Below are positions 20,998 to 34,675 of a stretch of DNA of 64,000 nt, piece by piece. The stretch's first letter is position 1. Each line of letters starts with the position of its first letter. Both the position numbers and the translations under genes were made by a program. Source of the stretch: Plasmodium brasilianum (taxonomy: Eukaryota > Apicomplexa > Aconoidasida > Haemosporida > Plasmodiidae). The stretch lies in contig NC_090125.1 in assembly GCF_023973825.1 (NCBI RefSeq), positions 2,068,928-2,132,927 of the forward strand, read 5' to 3'. Below the pieces are notes generated by a model. The model did no database searches and was not told where the DNA came from. It saw only the letters and a list, made by a program, of their open reading frames with translations.

Positions 20998-23900
20998 AAT
21001 ATACAAATGAATAAACATGTTTTTGTTGTGTTTAAAAAACACTTTCATATGATGTGTACATACACATTTTTATTCTGTCACAAAAGTTTTATATAATATT
21101 CACTGAAAAAAAAACTTTTTCCCCTTTGTGACCCAAGATATTCATTGTTTTATTTTTTCTTTTTTTTTTTTTTTTTTTTGATAAGATAAATCCAAAGTTG
21201 AAAATGTATGAACCAACAACTGTAAAATATATATGCACACACGTACATGTATAAATATTCATACATGCACGAATGCCCAAATTTTATTATATATATTCGC
21301 CGTTAACGATACATTTTTTATTTTTTTTATAAAAAAACATGAGTATGTCATATAAATAGTGTTTTTTTAAATTTGTATCAACATTAATAAAGCAGGGGAA
21401 AAAAAAAATTATGAACAAATAAGAATTTTGAAAAAAAAATAAAGATAACTATCTATTTACATGTTTGACATTTTGGCCTTATACAACAGCACATAAAAGT
21501 ATGCTATACAACTCTCGATATCAATATATAAAGCCATCTTTTGCATATATATAAAATAGGTAAAACTATATTGGCTCGTATATATACATTTGTATATATG
21601 AGCTTATTAAAATATGCGACTTTAATTTCTGCTATATCATATATGTTTTCAGATAAACCGTTTTTAAGATTAAAATCCTTTTCATAAACAAAAAAAAAAA
21701 AAAAAAAATTATGAAATAGGATAATAATTATATATATATTATTCTTACAATTTTATCATTTTTACTCTTTTTTTAATTTCCTTTTTTTCACTTTTGATCT
21801 TGTTTCGTCATTTCAGTTGAATACCTATTTTAACAATTGTAAATAAAAAAAAAAAATTATAAATTATTAAATAAATAACACACGAATTTGCAAAGTATTT
21901 TATATTTCCACTTTACCGTTTCCCTATAATTAATAATAATTTTTTAACTTGTTGAAGGCTTGAACAAATATAAATATTAATCTATATTATATATATTTAA
22001 GAAAAGAGAACTGTAAAAGAATTATAAATAAAATATATTAGTAAAGTAATAATTTTTTTTTTCTTATTATACTTTAATAAATATACTGTGGACCGAGATT
22101 AAGCATCTATAGTTGAAGTATACTCTGAAACCTTTCATAGAATTTTTTTACCTTGAAAATTTTTTACTTAATAAAACTATTTTTTTCTTATTGAAAAAAA
22201 AAAAAAAAAAGTTAAGTAGTATAAAAACAGAAAAAAATAAGCTAACTAATTCAGAAAAAGAAAAAAAAAAAAAAGTGTATATATTTTAGGTATGTAGAAA
22301 AATTCTGAACGAGAGCAAAAAAAAAAAAAAAAAAAAAAAGTTTTGTGTGTAAAACATTATATACACTATTATTACGTAAACAGAATTTTTTGGAAAGTTA
22401 ATATAAAAACGTTCTTTTGAAATTGGTTTCCATCTATAAGTGTTTTAAAAGACTTTTTTTTTAATGAAGTGTAAAACAAATTAACTAAAATATAAAGGGT
22501 ATAATATATGAAAAAATTGTTTTTTTTCTACAGTAGAGTTTTATAAAAAAAAAGGGGAAAAAACTTTATACACAGAAGTAGTAGAAGAAATTAATTTTAG
22601 ATTTATTAATAAAAAAAAAAAAATTATATAAAATATATACGTATATACATATATATGTAAACACGAATTAGCTACTATTAATCAACAATGGTAATTTGGT
22701 TTAGTGTGTACCGTAAGCAAAATGTTATATTTCATTTTAAGGATTCTAATGTTTTTTAAATTGACGTACATAATACTTTATTTACAATATCATTTTTGCC
22801 CCAGTATTATAAATTAAATTATTTATAATAAAACGTGTAAAAAAAAGTCACCTCAAAAAAAATAATAATTCAGTGTTAAGTTCCTCTTATTATGTATATA
22901 TATTTTACATACATAGTACACTTTTACTTTTGAGAAATTAACTGTATATTTAAAATTAAAAAAAAAAAAAATGAAAGTGTAATATTATGATGTTACATGA
23001 TTTGTTAGGATGAATATAAAATAAATAAAAGACATTATATTCTCACTGAAGAAAACAAAATATTGATTAAATAAAAATTATTTCGCTCGTGCTTGTGTTG
23101 TGTATAAAAATAATAAAAATGAAACTTTATATTTTTTACAGTTCATCTAATATTATTCTCTCCATTTTATTTAATGCGTTTGGTTATTTAAATCTTACTT
23201 TTTTCTTTTTTTTTTTTTTTTTATTTATAAACTTTTAGTCTTTTTGAGTTTTTCTTTTTACATTATATTAAGAGAAACTCGTTTCTACATGTTTTTTACA
23301 GATATTCTGATTTCATAAACATATATATATATATATTCTTTTTTATATGTACATTAATATTTACACATATATAAAATTATGTGGTTTTTCTTCTTTACAT
23401 TATAGAAGATTTGTAGCATATATTTTATTTGAATATATACACTTAGAGCACATGTAATTAATATTATTTAAGCTTATAAAAATAAATAGATATATGTGCG
23501 AATATATAAAGATATATATTTTTCTTCATTTTTCTTGAAAGTTATATATTTAGTAATATTTTGTTGTTTGTTAACTCATATTATGTTTACATGTTCATAC
23601 CAATGTTTTATTAACACGAAAAAATGACTCCTTTTGTATTTTTACCTTTTTTTTTTTTTTTTTTTTGGTAATTATTTTGAATATGCTAAATTTTTAATTT
23701 TCATTGTTTAATAAAAATAAAAAATAATAAAGCCATTCACAATATTTTCTATTCATTTGTAATTTAATATGTATATTTAATGAAATTCAAAATACGTGAA
23801 TTTTAGAGAATATAAAAAATGCACATTTTTTTTTATTTTTCTGTTTTTAAGCTTTTATCGCTTTTGCTTGTATTTATCTGTAAATATCTTTAATTTAAAA

Positions 23901-25740
23901 AAAAAGAATATGTAAGTATATCTATTCCACAAAATAGCAAAAACGTTTTTTTTTATGTTTATTGTAAATATGCATAATAATTATTTTTATTGCAGAAAAT
24001 ATGAATTATATAATAATCCATGTGTACATATTTCTATAACTTATGTAATTGTAATACTAGAAAATCAGAAAGAACACATGTTTATTCAACAATATACTCA
24101 AATATATATTATAATTAATTTTTAAAGCACTAATTTTTTTATAATATTTTAAATAAAAATTAAATTTTTTTTTTCCTACATATATAAATATACAGCTTAC
24201 ATAATACGTATATTGATATATAAAAATATTTACAGTTATTTTGCTTATTTTTCTTTCTTGTAAAGTTAAATTTTCGCACGTGTTTATATATATATGTATA
24301 TATAATAAAACAGTTTGGTGAAAGAAATATTTACTGTTCGTTCCTTATATATAGTATATCTTGAATAAGAAAAAGAAAAAAAAAAAATGTGAACTAGAAT
24401 ATAGATGCAGAGAAAAAAACAAAAATAATATATAGTTTTTTTTCCTACCGATAAGGAACACACTATCAATGTTCATTATATATTGAATATAAAAAATTTA
24501 ATATAATATATTCTTAAGTGTAATCTTATAAATTTGTATATTTTTTTGTACACGGATGTACAAACATATCTATATAATAAATTCATTTCATATTATGCGT
24601 ATTTATACATTTTTTTGTATTGTAGGAATGAAAAAATATATATTTTCTTTTGTGCGTAGTGAAATTTTTTTTTTTTTAAATATATGTATATAAATATATA
24701 TATATATGAACATATATCAATAAATATAGTATGTTTTTTAATAAATTTTTTTTGAAAGAAAAAGATGTTGAAAGTAGCAGAAAATTAAATGACTCATTGT
24801 ACACTGTTAAATGATGAAGTTTCATTTTTTGATATGTGTATTGTCATTTAATAATTTTGTGCTTTCCATATAATTATAATGACAGGAATAATTTGTATAT
24901 AACAATTTTTATGAACAGTTTTTTTTTGGAGGGTGCATAATTTTTTCTTTTATTAATATGTACCTATTATTTATATATTTACAGCCTACCTAGCTCAATT
25001 TTTAAAAATTTATATATGTAGATTGGGGTTCTTATTTCTTCATTTTACCAAAATATTGATATACATGTATGTATTAAAAATTTTTGGCATTATGTGATTG
25101 CATATATTTTTAATAAGTGCTTTTTTAATCTACATGAACACAGACACATATATATATAATATATATATACATACATATATATAATACCTGTTTATTCATA
25201 TATATATAGTATATAAACATTACATGTTTACACCTATATTAGGTAATTTGTTTCACATAATGCTTCTATGTGTTTCCTTGCTTGAAATATCCTTCATTTT
25301 TAATCGAAATATTATTGTTTTTAACAATTCTGTCTAGATATTGTTCCTTTTTTACATTTTTAATTTTACAAAAAATTTTTGAAGAATTTTTTATAAGAGC
25401 TTTGAAGGCCTTACGTTTAAATTGTCATATAAAAACTTCAGAAAAATTTGTTCTTAATTGGGTGCATATATTATATTTGTATATTTTTATTTATATATAT
25501 ACATAATATATTTACAAATATATATAAAAATAAAAATAATTTTAACTTTTTAAACGTAATATATATATATACTATTTATATATATTTATATAAATGTAAA
25601 ATTATTGTTACAAAAAAGTGTTTTTTTCTTCCCATTTTGTGTTAAAAATGTGCTTTTATTTTAAATGAATATATGTAAAAATTTAATCTTTATATATATA
25701 CACTTTTTTTTTTTATTATATTTTATTTTTTAAAAAGGGC

Positions 25741-25782
25741 TGCATGCAACCAAAAAAAAATTTTAATAAAAGCTCGCATGCA
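25741..25782. promoter_or_regulatory. Paired TGCATGCA / GCATGCA sites upstream of the AP2 gene
   Basis: TGCATGCA occurs at 25741-25748 and GCATGCA at 25776-25782, 35 bp apart, in a locally GC-richer patch within A+T-rich sequence. TGCATGCA is, from published work as I recall it, the motif bound by the AP2-Sp/AP2-EXP domain. The sites lie about 3.4 kb upstream of the gene at 29192 that encodes such a domain. Function here is inferred. Confidence 0.4.
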
Positions 25783-26383
25783 AAAAGCGGTTACAAGAAA
25801 AACTAAAGGTTCTAAGAAACCAAAAAAAAAAAGTATAAATTTAATATATATTTGTAATAACACTTGACTTATCTATATATTTATTAAAATTAAAAAATTT
25901 TTAAAATATATATATGTATATATATATATATAATATATATAAATTTAATATTTAAACGAATAATATATATGAAAATTTCAAGTAAAATTGTATAATATAC
26001 ATATATATTGATGTTTAAAATAATGTAGAAACTTCATTTGAAAAAAAATTATTTTATAGAGAGAAATAATGGCAGATGTAATTCACTTTATTAAAATATT
26101 ATTAATGCATTTTTGTATATAAATATATTGTTGAATTCAAAAATAATAAGGCTATACTACAAAATTAATAATTTTACATGCTGTTTTTTTTTTTTTTTTT
26201 TTGCATGATTAATTAATAACAGATATTTTTACTGAATAAAATATTACTTAAATGCAATTTTTACATGTTCACGAAAAGCTGTAACTTTTTGTGCATAATA
26301 CATATTATTATATATGTTTTCTTATGTTTCATTAAAGCACATTTTATGTAATATTATATATATATAAAACATATATGTAGTAT

Positions 26384-26417
<34 letters not shown>

Positions 26418-26744
26418 TATTAATATTACAAGTACATTTGTATGTGTATGTATATAGTATGTATGTATATTTATATATTCTATTTAAGTACATGTAAGTA
26501 AACATATAAATGACATACACTGATGTATGTATTTATAAATGATATATATGTACATATGTATATTATAAGCTTATATTACCTATATATGTTACATGTATAT
26601 AATATGTATAATATATGTGAAGTTGTAAAGTACTATTTATAAAACATTCTTATGTACATCAGTTGCTATGCTAACATGAATATTATTAGCTTCATATTAT
26701 GTATATGAGCGCGTTGAATAATTTTTTATTTATAAAGAATACTA

Positions 26745-26890
26745 CATGTATGTATGTAGGTATGTATGTATGTAGGTATGTGTGTATGTAAGTATGTATG
26801 TATGTAGGTAGGTATGTATGTAGGTATGTGTGTATTTATGTATGTATGTATTTATGTATGTATGTATTTATGTATGTATGTATGTATATA
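26745..26890. repeat. Tetranucleotide GTAT/ATGT microsatellite
   Basis: This is a run of ATGT units with interspersed AGGT, GTGT and TTAT variants, about 2.4 kb upstream of the AP2 gene. It is simple-sequence DNA with no coding potential. Confidence 0.9.
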
Positions 26891-29191
26891 TATTAGTAAA
26901 ATAAATTGAAATATTTCAAAGGTAAAAAAAGAAAATAAAAAAAAAAAAAATACGATTGATTAAATTATATGCCAATAATATGGTGAATTAATTGCAAATA
27001 TGTGTTTTATTTAACATTTTTTCATTTTTGAATGCAGAAACGTAATAAAGCAATGAAAACAACATAAATAAAATATAAGAAAATAAATATATTATATATA
27101 TCTGCTTATAGCAATAGTATTGTATACACGTAGTATAGGTACACGTATGTACGTATATGTATATATAAAGAAATATATGTGTGTAAATGAGTTATAATAT
27201 TTTTTAATAATTTTTTAATGCATATTAATTATTTTATTCATTTCCATATTAACAAGGCATTTTTTTGTTCTTGACATATTTAAATTTTTTCTTTTTTAAA
27301 ATATATTTTTATGTATTATATAAAAAAAAGAAGAAAAGATTAATAACACAATGGCGCATTAATTTTTTTGTTTTTCATATATATGCATCACGACTATTAT
27401 ATTTTTTTAAAATTAAGCAAAATAGATGATATTAAAAAAAATATATATATGAATTTTACATATTACATATATATAATAATAAATACATCCATATTGATGT
27501 AAAATGTGAATTTGATTATTTAGAAATATAGATATATGTAAAATACTTGGCAGTATATTTTATATGGTAATTATAGGCAACAATATATATATACATAAAT
27601 TTACATTTCCCTTTTTATTTATTTTTTTTAGACATAGTATTTTTTTTTTAAATGAGGTATAACTTTTAAAAAATTTAGTTGTAGCGTTTTTAAAGAAATA
27701 TATGCTGCAAAGTTGCATTTTATTCTATTTTGTTCGGCTGAAATTTCTACGTAATATAAGTGCGCATATGTATAAATATATATTATATACCCATTACATA
27801 TTCATAACAATGTATTTTAATTTTTATGTAATTTGTACGATATAATATTTTACATAAGAAATAGAGCTCATCATGTGAGGATATTTTAATTTATTACTTT
27901 ATTATATTTGATTTAATTTATTTTTTTATTAAAATAAATTTTTGAAATTTATTATCAGGTGGTTCTTTTGTATTATTAATATAGAGGGGGTTATAAATAT
28001 ATATAAACACATGCATAATACGCAAATGTTACAGTTGTTAACTATATCTTATGCAAGTGTGTAACATAATTCGATAATATTACCTTTTTTTAATTTTTAT
28101 TGAAATTTACATTTAATTTTTTTTTTTTATTTTTTATTTTTATATAAATATTTTTTTGAAATATTCATAGAAAAACATATTTTTTTTTTTAAATACATGA
28201 TTTAATATTTTTTTTTTTTTTATGCATATATAATTAAAAGGGAGCCATTCATAAGAGAATATATTTGTTAAACATACATGTTTATTCAAATATGTAAATG
28301 TATATATACAATATACATATTTCTTTTCTTTTCTTTTCTTTTTTTTTATTATTAATTATATTTGTAAAATATACTTTTAAAGTTACACTTATTAACATGT
28401 TAGGATAAGATATTCAAGGAGAAACATATTTATTATATGCGTAAAATATATATTGTATATATATGTATATTGCATATATTTGTATTGTATATACGTATAT
28501 TGTATATATTTGTATTGCATATATTTATATTATATATATGTATTATGTATATATTTAAAACTTGTTAATTTTCAAAAGAACATATGTATTTATATATTAT
28601 TAATTTATGTGCATTTTTATTTTGCATATTGATTTTTTTTTTTTTTTTTTTTTTTTTTCATTAATATAATTATATTGGTTATTTTCATTTTTCTTTTCTT
28701 TTTTTTGATTTAAATACACGTAGGTGTAACAGTGTATACATGTTATATATAGTACATTGTATAGAGTGATTTATAGTTTAGATTACAGTATAATATATTT
28801 ATATATGTGTATACATACATACCATACATATGCGAATGTGCATATATTTGTTTTATAAACTTATGGCTAGAAAAAAGTTACCTTTATTTCTTTTCCTCTT
28901 TTTAATTTAAAACATATGCCATTTATTTATATTTATCAATATTACTCTCCTTTGCATTATATATCTTTCTCTCTGCCTCTCTTTTTTTTTCTTTTTTTTT
29001 TTTTTTCCATTCCCCTCCTTTCTTCTTCGTTTTTTTTTTTTTTTTTTTTTTTTTTGAATTACAACAGAAAAGATATACATTATCTTTTTTGTAGAAAATT
29101 AAGAATATCTTGAAAGTTACACAAATCAACATCTCTCTCTTTTGTAATGTGTACACAATTTTTAACACTTCTAGTGGCGATAAGATAAAAG

Positions 29192-32100
29192 ATGGATGAA
29201 AATACAAATACGGAGCTAAATTTTAACTCCTTAATTTTACCACTTGATGGTAAGAGCACGCATCATAGCATTAACAGTGTTAGTAATAATAACAGTAACA
29301 ATGGGAACAATAAGGGCAATAATAATAATAATAATTTAAATAGTACTACTACTATGAATTTGAGTACTAATATAAGTAATAATATGAGCGAGAGTGTGAA
29401 TAATAATTTGAACAGTAGTATGAGCAGTAGTATGGGAAATAATATAGGAACTAATATGGGCAGTAATATGAGCCATCATTTGAGCAATAATATGAGCAAT
29501 AATATGAGCAATAATATGAGTCATAATATTAGTAATAATATAAATAGTAATTTAAATAATAATATAAATAGTAATTTAAATAATAATATAAATAGTAATT
29601 TAAATAATAATATAAATAGTAATTTAAATAATAATATAAATAACAATGTAAAAACAAATATGAACAGTAATGTAAACATCAATTTGAACAACAATGTGAA
29701 CAACAGTATAAACAGTAACATAAACAAAAACGTAAACAATGGCATAAACAGTAGTATGAACAATAATAACAGTAATAATAGTATTAACAATATAAGCAGG
29801 GGGGGAGGTGTTGAAAATGGTGGACTGAATAACACAGCTGGACCAGTTCCACCAATGGAACCTGTAGTAGTAGAAGTGAAAAAGAAAGTGGGTAGACCAA
29901 AAGGAGCGGTATCAGCAAATAAGATAATAAAAAAAGAAGAAAAGGTTTCTACGTCATCTTCAGGCTATCCAGGAGTTAGTTGGAATAAACGAATGTGTGC
30001 ATGGTTAGCTTTTTTTTATGATGGTGCATCAAGAAGAAGTAGAACATTTCATCCAAAACATTTCAATATGGATAAGGAAAAGGCTAGATTAGCAGCTGTA
30101 GATTTTATGAAAACATTAGAAAATAATGGAAGAAAAAAATTAACAAAGAATAAAGCAGGAAGAAATAAAACGAAACATTTAAATAATGATCATTTGGCAG
30201 CATTACATAATAGTGATGTTGCTAATAGTTTGAATACCTTAAATTCAAATAACAATAATTTACAAATGCAATTAATGTCAATGAATCCAGGATTTTACAT
30301 GCAAAATATAAATAGAAATTTTAATATGTCAAGTATGTCAGCTAATGAGAGAAATAATTTAAATAATACTTTTAATTCGTTAAATAATAATTCTAGTATG
30401 AATAATTTAACCAAAAATATGCAAGAGCAAAATGCTTTATATATTCACAATAGTAATAACTCGTTATTTAATAATAATATGCATTTAATTAATAACACGA
30501 ATAATAACTTAAATTGTAATAATAGTAATAATAATAATAATAATAATAGTAACAATGGTAATACCAACTTGCATTATTTGAATGATCTAATTTTTCATTC
30601 AAATTTGCTTCAAGGAGCAGCAGCAGGTGGTAGTAACGTTTCATTTCATGACAGAAATATGAATAATAGCGCAAACGACTTGTTAAATTTAGAGGAAAAT
30701 TTGGGATTGCAGAAAAAAGAAGTTGAAGGTTTAATGAATGCTTTATTTAGACAAAATTATAATATGAATCTAAATATGTCAAGTATTGATAAGCATTTTA
30801 TGCAAAACAGTACGAGTAATAATAATAATAATAATGCTAGTAATAATAATGGTATAAGTAATAATAATAATAATAATAATAATAGTAACAACCATCAGGT
30901 TATGAATACATCTCCATCACATAGTGGTGGTGGAAATAGTAACAATAGTGGTAACGGTAACAACTCCATTAACAACAATAATAGTGTAAATAATAAGAGT
31001 ACATCAAATTCTATTAACAATAATTCTTCGCAGAATGCGCACATGTATATTTCAAATCATAAAAATGATGCATTTGATAATAACAGTAATAGTAATATTA
31101 ATAGTAATATTAATAGTAATATTAATAGTAATATTAATAGTAATATTAATAATGGTATTAATAATAGTATTAATAATAGTATTAATAATAGTATTAATAA
31201 TAGTATTAATAATAATAATAATAACGAATCTAATAATAATAACAACCCATCTAACTTATCCAGTTTTTATGATTATAATTTTGACATATATAGAGGGAAT
31301 TTATCCCCCCATTTACTTGATATGGTAAATAGAATGAACAATGATTTAAAGGAGGGGAAAAATTTAGATAATCTAAATGATGATATAAATGATTTAAATT
31401 TCCGTTTACATGAAAACTCAGCATGGATAAATCAACTAAGACATTCCCATAATAATTTATGTAACAATTTAAATAACAATCATTGTGATTTATGTGATAC
31501 TAACGTTTCACCAGATCATAATAATAGTAATAACTTAAAAAATCAAATAGAAATAAACAAAAGAAAGAAATCAGGTAGTTCTATCCCTGTGAATAATAGA
31601 AAAAATGAATTGCTTGATGAAAATAATAATAATAATAATAATTGTAATAATAATAATAATAATAATTGTAATAATAATGCTAATAATAACTGTAATAATA
31701 ATAATACTAATACTTTTGATATGAATAATTTACCATGTAATTGTCCTGCACAGTTAAGAAACCAGAAAAACCATAATCTTTTTTGCATGTTTTACAATCA
31801 TTCAAATACACCTCCCCCAAATGATAATTCTTATAATTATTTACCTTGGAATAATGCTTCTTCAAATAATAATATTATGAATAACATGGAAAAGAGTGAA
31901 AAGTTAGTGGATAACACAAATGGTAATAATAACACGAACAGTACTAATACAAACAATAATAGTCGAAATGTAGGTGATGCAAATAACGTTATTTGTATAT
32001 CTACAAATAATAATAATAATCCAAATAATGCTCTTCAGCAAAATGCAAAAATTTTATCTCATACCTTAGATATGAATCAAAAACGGAGTTCTCACACGTC

Positions 32101-32497
32101 TCAGTATTCTACAAACCCAAATATACAAGACATTCAAAAACAATTACACTTTCAAAATCAGCAAAATATGAATACTCCTGAATTGCACAATCCTATGCAA
32201 ATAGTAAAGCAAGGTAGTGGTAATAATTACCAGCAAAAAAATATGAACAATAATAATAATACGAAAAAAAAAGGACCCAAAGAAGGCAGAAAAACATTAT
32301 CAGGAGCACCGCATGATCTAAGTATGCAACATCAGCAGCCATCCTCCAAGAAAAGCTCAGTTTCTTCCAATTTTATTGAACATAATAATTTATGTACAAA
32401 ATTAAATAGTATAATCAATTTTGAATGGATTAGCTCAGATTTAAAGTTACATCAAAATGGAAATAAACAAGGTTCATTTGATGAAAATGATACTTGA
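29192..32497 (+). CDS. AP2-EXP: ApiAP2 transcription factor, AP2-EXP / AP2-Sp type
   Basis: This 1101-residue nuclear DNA-binding protein has one AP2 domain at about residues 253-313, with [32 protein letters not shown] and [18 protein letters not shown]. An AT-hook-like KKVGRPKGA lies just before it (about 231-239). The rest is mostly Asn/Ser/Met-rich low complexity, including tandem NNINSNLN units (about 115-150) and NSNI/NNSI units (about 633-675), plus a conserved-looking C-terminal end ([18 protein letters not shown]). From memory the domain matches the factor called AP2-Sp in rodent parasites, needed for sporozoite gene expression, and AP2-EXP in P. falciparum, linked to clonally variant gene expression. 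Its position next to RPN2 agrees with the P. falciparum order. Single exon; the start ATGGATGAAAAT follows a leader without a better upstream ATG in frame. Confidence 0.92.
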   Translation: MDENTNTELNFNSLILPLDGKSTHHSINSVSNNNSNNGNNKGNNNNNNLNSTTTMNLSTNISNNMSESVNNNLNSSMSSSMGNNIGTNMGSNMSHHLSNNMSNNMSNNMSHNISNNINSNLNNNINSNLNNNINSNLNNNINSNLNNNINNNVKTNMNSNVNINLNNNVNNSINSNINKNVNNGINSSMNNNNSNNSINNISRGGGVENGGLNNTAGPVPPMEPVVVEVKKKVGRPKGAVSANKIIKKEEKVSTSSSGYPGVSWNKRMCAWLAFFYDGASRRSRTFHPKHFNMDKEKARLAAVDFMKTLENNGRKKLTKNKAGRNKTKHLNNDHLAALHNSDVANSLNTLNSNNNNLQMQLMSMNPGFYMQNINRNFNMSSMSANERNNLNNTFNSLNNNSSMNNLTKNMQEQNALYIHNSNNSLFNNNMHLINNTNNNLNCNNSNNNNNNNSNNGNTNLHYLNDLIFHSNLLQGAAAGGSNVSFHDRNMNNSANDLLNLEENLGLQKKEVEGLMNALFRQNYNMNLNMSSIDKHFMQNSTSNNNNNNASNNNGISNNNNNNNNSNNHQVMNTSPSHSGGGNSNNSGNGNNSINNNNSVNNKSTSNSINNNSSQNAHMYISNHKNDAFDNNSNSNINSNINSNINSNINSNINNGINNSINNSINNSINNSINNNNNNESNNNNNPSNLSSFYDYNFDIYRGNLSPHLLDMVNRMNNDLKEGKNLDNLNDDINDLNFRLHENSAWINQLRHSHNNLCNNLNNNHCDLCDTNVSPDHNNSNNLKNQIEINKRKKSGSSIPVNNRKNELLDENNNNNNNCNNNNNNNCNNNANNNCNNNNTNTFDMNNLPCNCPAQLRNQKNHNLFCMFYNHSNTPPPNDNSYNYLPWNNASSNNNIMNNMEKSEKLVDNTNGNNNTNSTNTNNNSRNVGDANNVICISTNNNNNPNNALQQNAKILSHTLDMNQKRSSHTSQYSTNPNIQDIQKQLHFQNQQNMNTPELHNPMQIVKQGSGNNYQQKNMNNNNNTKKKGPKEGRKTLSGAPHDLSMQHQQPSSKKSSVSSNFIEHNNLCTKLNSIINFEWISSDLKLHQNGNKQGSFDENDT
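29536..29640 (+). repeat. 24-bp in-frame repeat in the AP2 gene (NNINSNLN)
   Basis: Four to five near-identical 24-bp units (aatataaatagtaatttaaa and neighbouring bases) lie in the N-terminal Asn-rich region of the AP2 factor and encode Asn-Asn-Ile-Asn-Ser-Asn-Leu-Asn. They are likely slippage-expanded spacer sequence. Confidence 0.85.
31084..31215 (+). repeat. 12-bp in-frame repeat in the AP2 gene (NSNI / NNSI)
   Basis: Tandem 12-bp units (agtaatattaat, then agtattaataat) encode Asn-Ser-Asn-Ile and Asn-Asn-Ser-Ile in the central low-complexity part of the AP2 factor. The repeat opens antisense frames rich in Leu that are not genes. Confidence 0.85.
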
Positions 32498-32717
32498 GAA
32501 AAGAAATCTTCATCCCATTTTGTGATGCAAAATTTTGATAAAAACGATATATTTTATGCGCGTCCGTCCAGTGTATATATTGGCGGAAGATTATGCATTA
32601 TTATGTATTGGTACCTGATACATTTTTAATAGGCTGCACTGGAAAAAAATACATTAAAATTATATACCACCAAGAAATAAAAAAAAATTTATAATGATGG
32701 ATGAACAAGTTAGATCA

Positions 32718-32748
<31 letters not shown>

Positions 32749-33253
32749 ATAATTAAATCCATTTATAATAGCCCTACTTTTTAATGAATTATATTGAAAT
32801 TAAAAATTTTATTATAATAAAAAAAAAAACAAAAAAAGTATTCTTTCTTTTTTTGGATTTTAATATTTTTTTTTTTAAATCAAAATATATAATTATACAA
32901 ATATATTATTACACATATATGTTTCAGTTATTTATTTTACTTTTATTTTATGATAAATTCATTATAATGTTTTTTTATGTTTATTTATATTAAATACAAA
33001 AAAACTAATCAAACGCTTATGCTTGTATACTATGTATGTATTCAGGCCTATATATACGTACGCGTATCCACACGCGCACACGGTTCTACATAGGTATATG
33101 ACTATCTCTTTCCTTAATATATATATGCATATTTATATACGAATATATATACATATATATACTTACTTGTACATATACATTCACATGTGTGCACTATGTA
33201 TTTATGCAATTTTTTTAATTTATTAAAATATTTAGTTTTTTAATTATTTATAT

Positions 33254-33291
<38 letters not shown>

Positions 33292-34675
33292 TAATGTGAA
33301 TTTAATGTTATGATATTTTTATAATTACAACATTTAATTATTATGTAAAAATTAAAGATATTTTAAAAAAAGAAAAACCAAAAAATAAAATTTAAGTGTT
33401 TCCTGAAATTAATGACATGAGAGCAAATTGTTGTTTGCTTATAAGCTACTATGGATATATCTTTTAACGTAAATGCGTAATTCAACATGTTATGTGGTTT
33501 ATATATATATTATTATTATTTTTTTTTTTTGTCTTTATATTATTTTTGTTATATATTTGCAGTGTAATATATATAATACTACAAAAATTATATTTTTAAA
33601 ATGAACATTGTTATGTTTTATATTTTCCTATGAATTTGTTTAAAATATGTAAAAATAGTATTCAAGTCGAATTTTGAAATGAGAAGTAGACATTTCTTTT
33701 TTTTATTTTTGAATAATTACCTGATAAGTGAATTGTGATACTTTAAGGAAAAGCGTATTCTTTTAGTAAAAAATAAAAGAAAAACAACAGAACTGTAACA
33801 ATGTATTATAATGGTACAAAATTTATTAAAGCAATACAAGCATTTGCTTGTTCTGTTTGTGAACATTTCGAAAAAAGGTCGCTTAATCATATTGAGAAAA
33901 TGCTTAAATTATTAACATACTTAAAGAAACAAATAAGGAGATTTTATTGTTAATAATACTATGTTCTCAAGATTTGTAATTTTTTTTTTTTTTTTAATAA
34001 AACTATATAAATTACGTTAAAACTGTTTTTGAAAAAAAAAAATAAAATTTTTTTTTAAGTTATAAAATATATACTTTTATAATTAAAGGCTACTTAAATA
34101 CAACACACATATTTCAGAGTGTTATATTAATTATTATGAAATATTTTTTTTTTTTTATAAAAATACTTGTCTTTTCTATAATGCATAAATATCGTTCTGC
34201 GTACATACATACGCTCTCTATATATATACAAAGTACACATTTATGCTATATATATTTATAGGAAATTGTAAGTTTTAGCACATGCATAAATACGCACATT
34301 CTTTATTTTAATTTTATTATTATGGCTTCATATATAACCTCATATTATCTTACAGAACTTGAAAAATAATCTTTTGTGTTTTGGAGCTATGTAGAAAAAA
34401 AAATTATTAATGAATGTTGTACTGTACGTAAAATACGCGCATAAATGTTTAGCTTGTTAAAAGGATAATATATAAACATTCGTGTAAATATGTACGTATA
34501 TGAATATATATATATATATATATGTCCACATACACATATACATCAATATATACGTATACATATAAGTATATATATATGTGTACGACAAATGGTGTGATCC
34601 ATTAAAACGCATTTACAATGAAAATTGAAAGAAAATAAAAGGGGAGCTGAGGAAAGGGGGAAAAAAAAAAAAAAA
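32498..34675. other. Convergent intergenic region, AP2 gene / RPN2
   Basis: This 2.2-kb gap lies between the 3' ends of the AP2 gene (+) and RPN2 (-). It contains a TA run (about 32718-32746), a long poly(T) tract (about 33258-33289) and poly(A) tracts. It presumably includes the 3' untranslated regions. I see no other gene; the open frames are short and Tyr/Phe/Ile-rich. Confidence 0.55.

Larger units (their letters stand above)
20530..29191. other. 8.7-kb intergenic region upstream of the AP2 gene
   Basis: No supported coding exon was found. The region is extremely A+T-rich with many homopolymer tracts, TA and TATG microsatellites, a 16-bp minisatellite (20758-20997), a GTAT-rich repeat (26745-26890) and a pair of GCATGC sites (25741-25782). 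The few open frames (for example 25270-25506) are Phe/Ile/Tyr-rich and lack splice or start context. It lies between two divergent genes and is long for the genus. It probably holds a long 5' untranslated region and distal control elements for the AP2 factor. Confidence 0.5.

Noticed and set aside
20744..21048. Minus-strand frames rich in Phe, Leu, Tyr and Thr.
   Set aside because: They are translations of the 16-bp minisatellite and not genes.
25270..25506. A 78-codon plus-strand frame.
   Set aside because: Hydrophobic AT-driven composition, no splice or start context, inside the AP2 upstream desert.
20530..29191. Centromere hypothesis for the A+T-rich desert.
   Set aside because: Plasmodium centromeres are about 2 kb of almost pure A+T. 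This region is interspersed with G/C-containing repeats and ordinary intergenic sequence, so there is no positive support.
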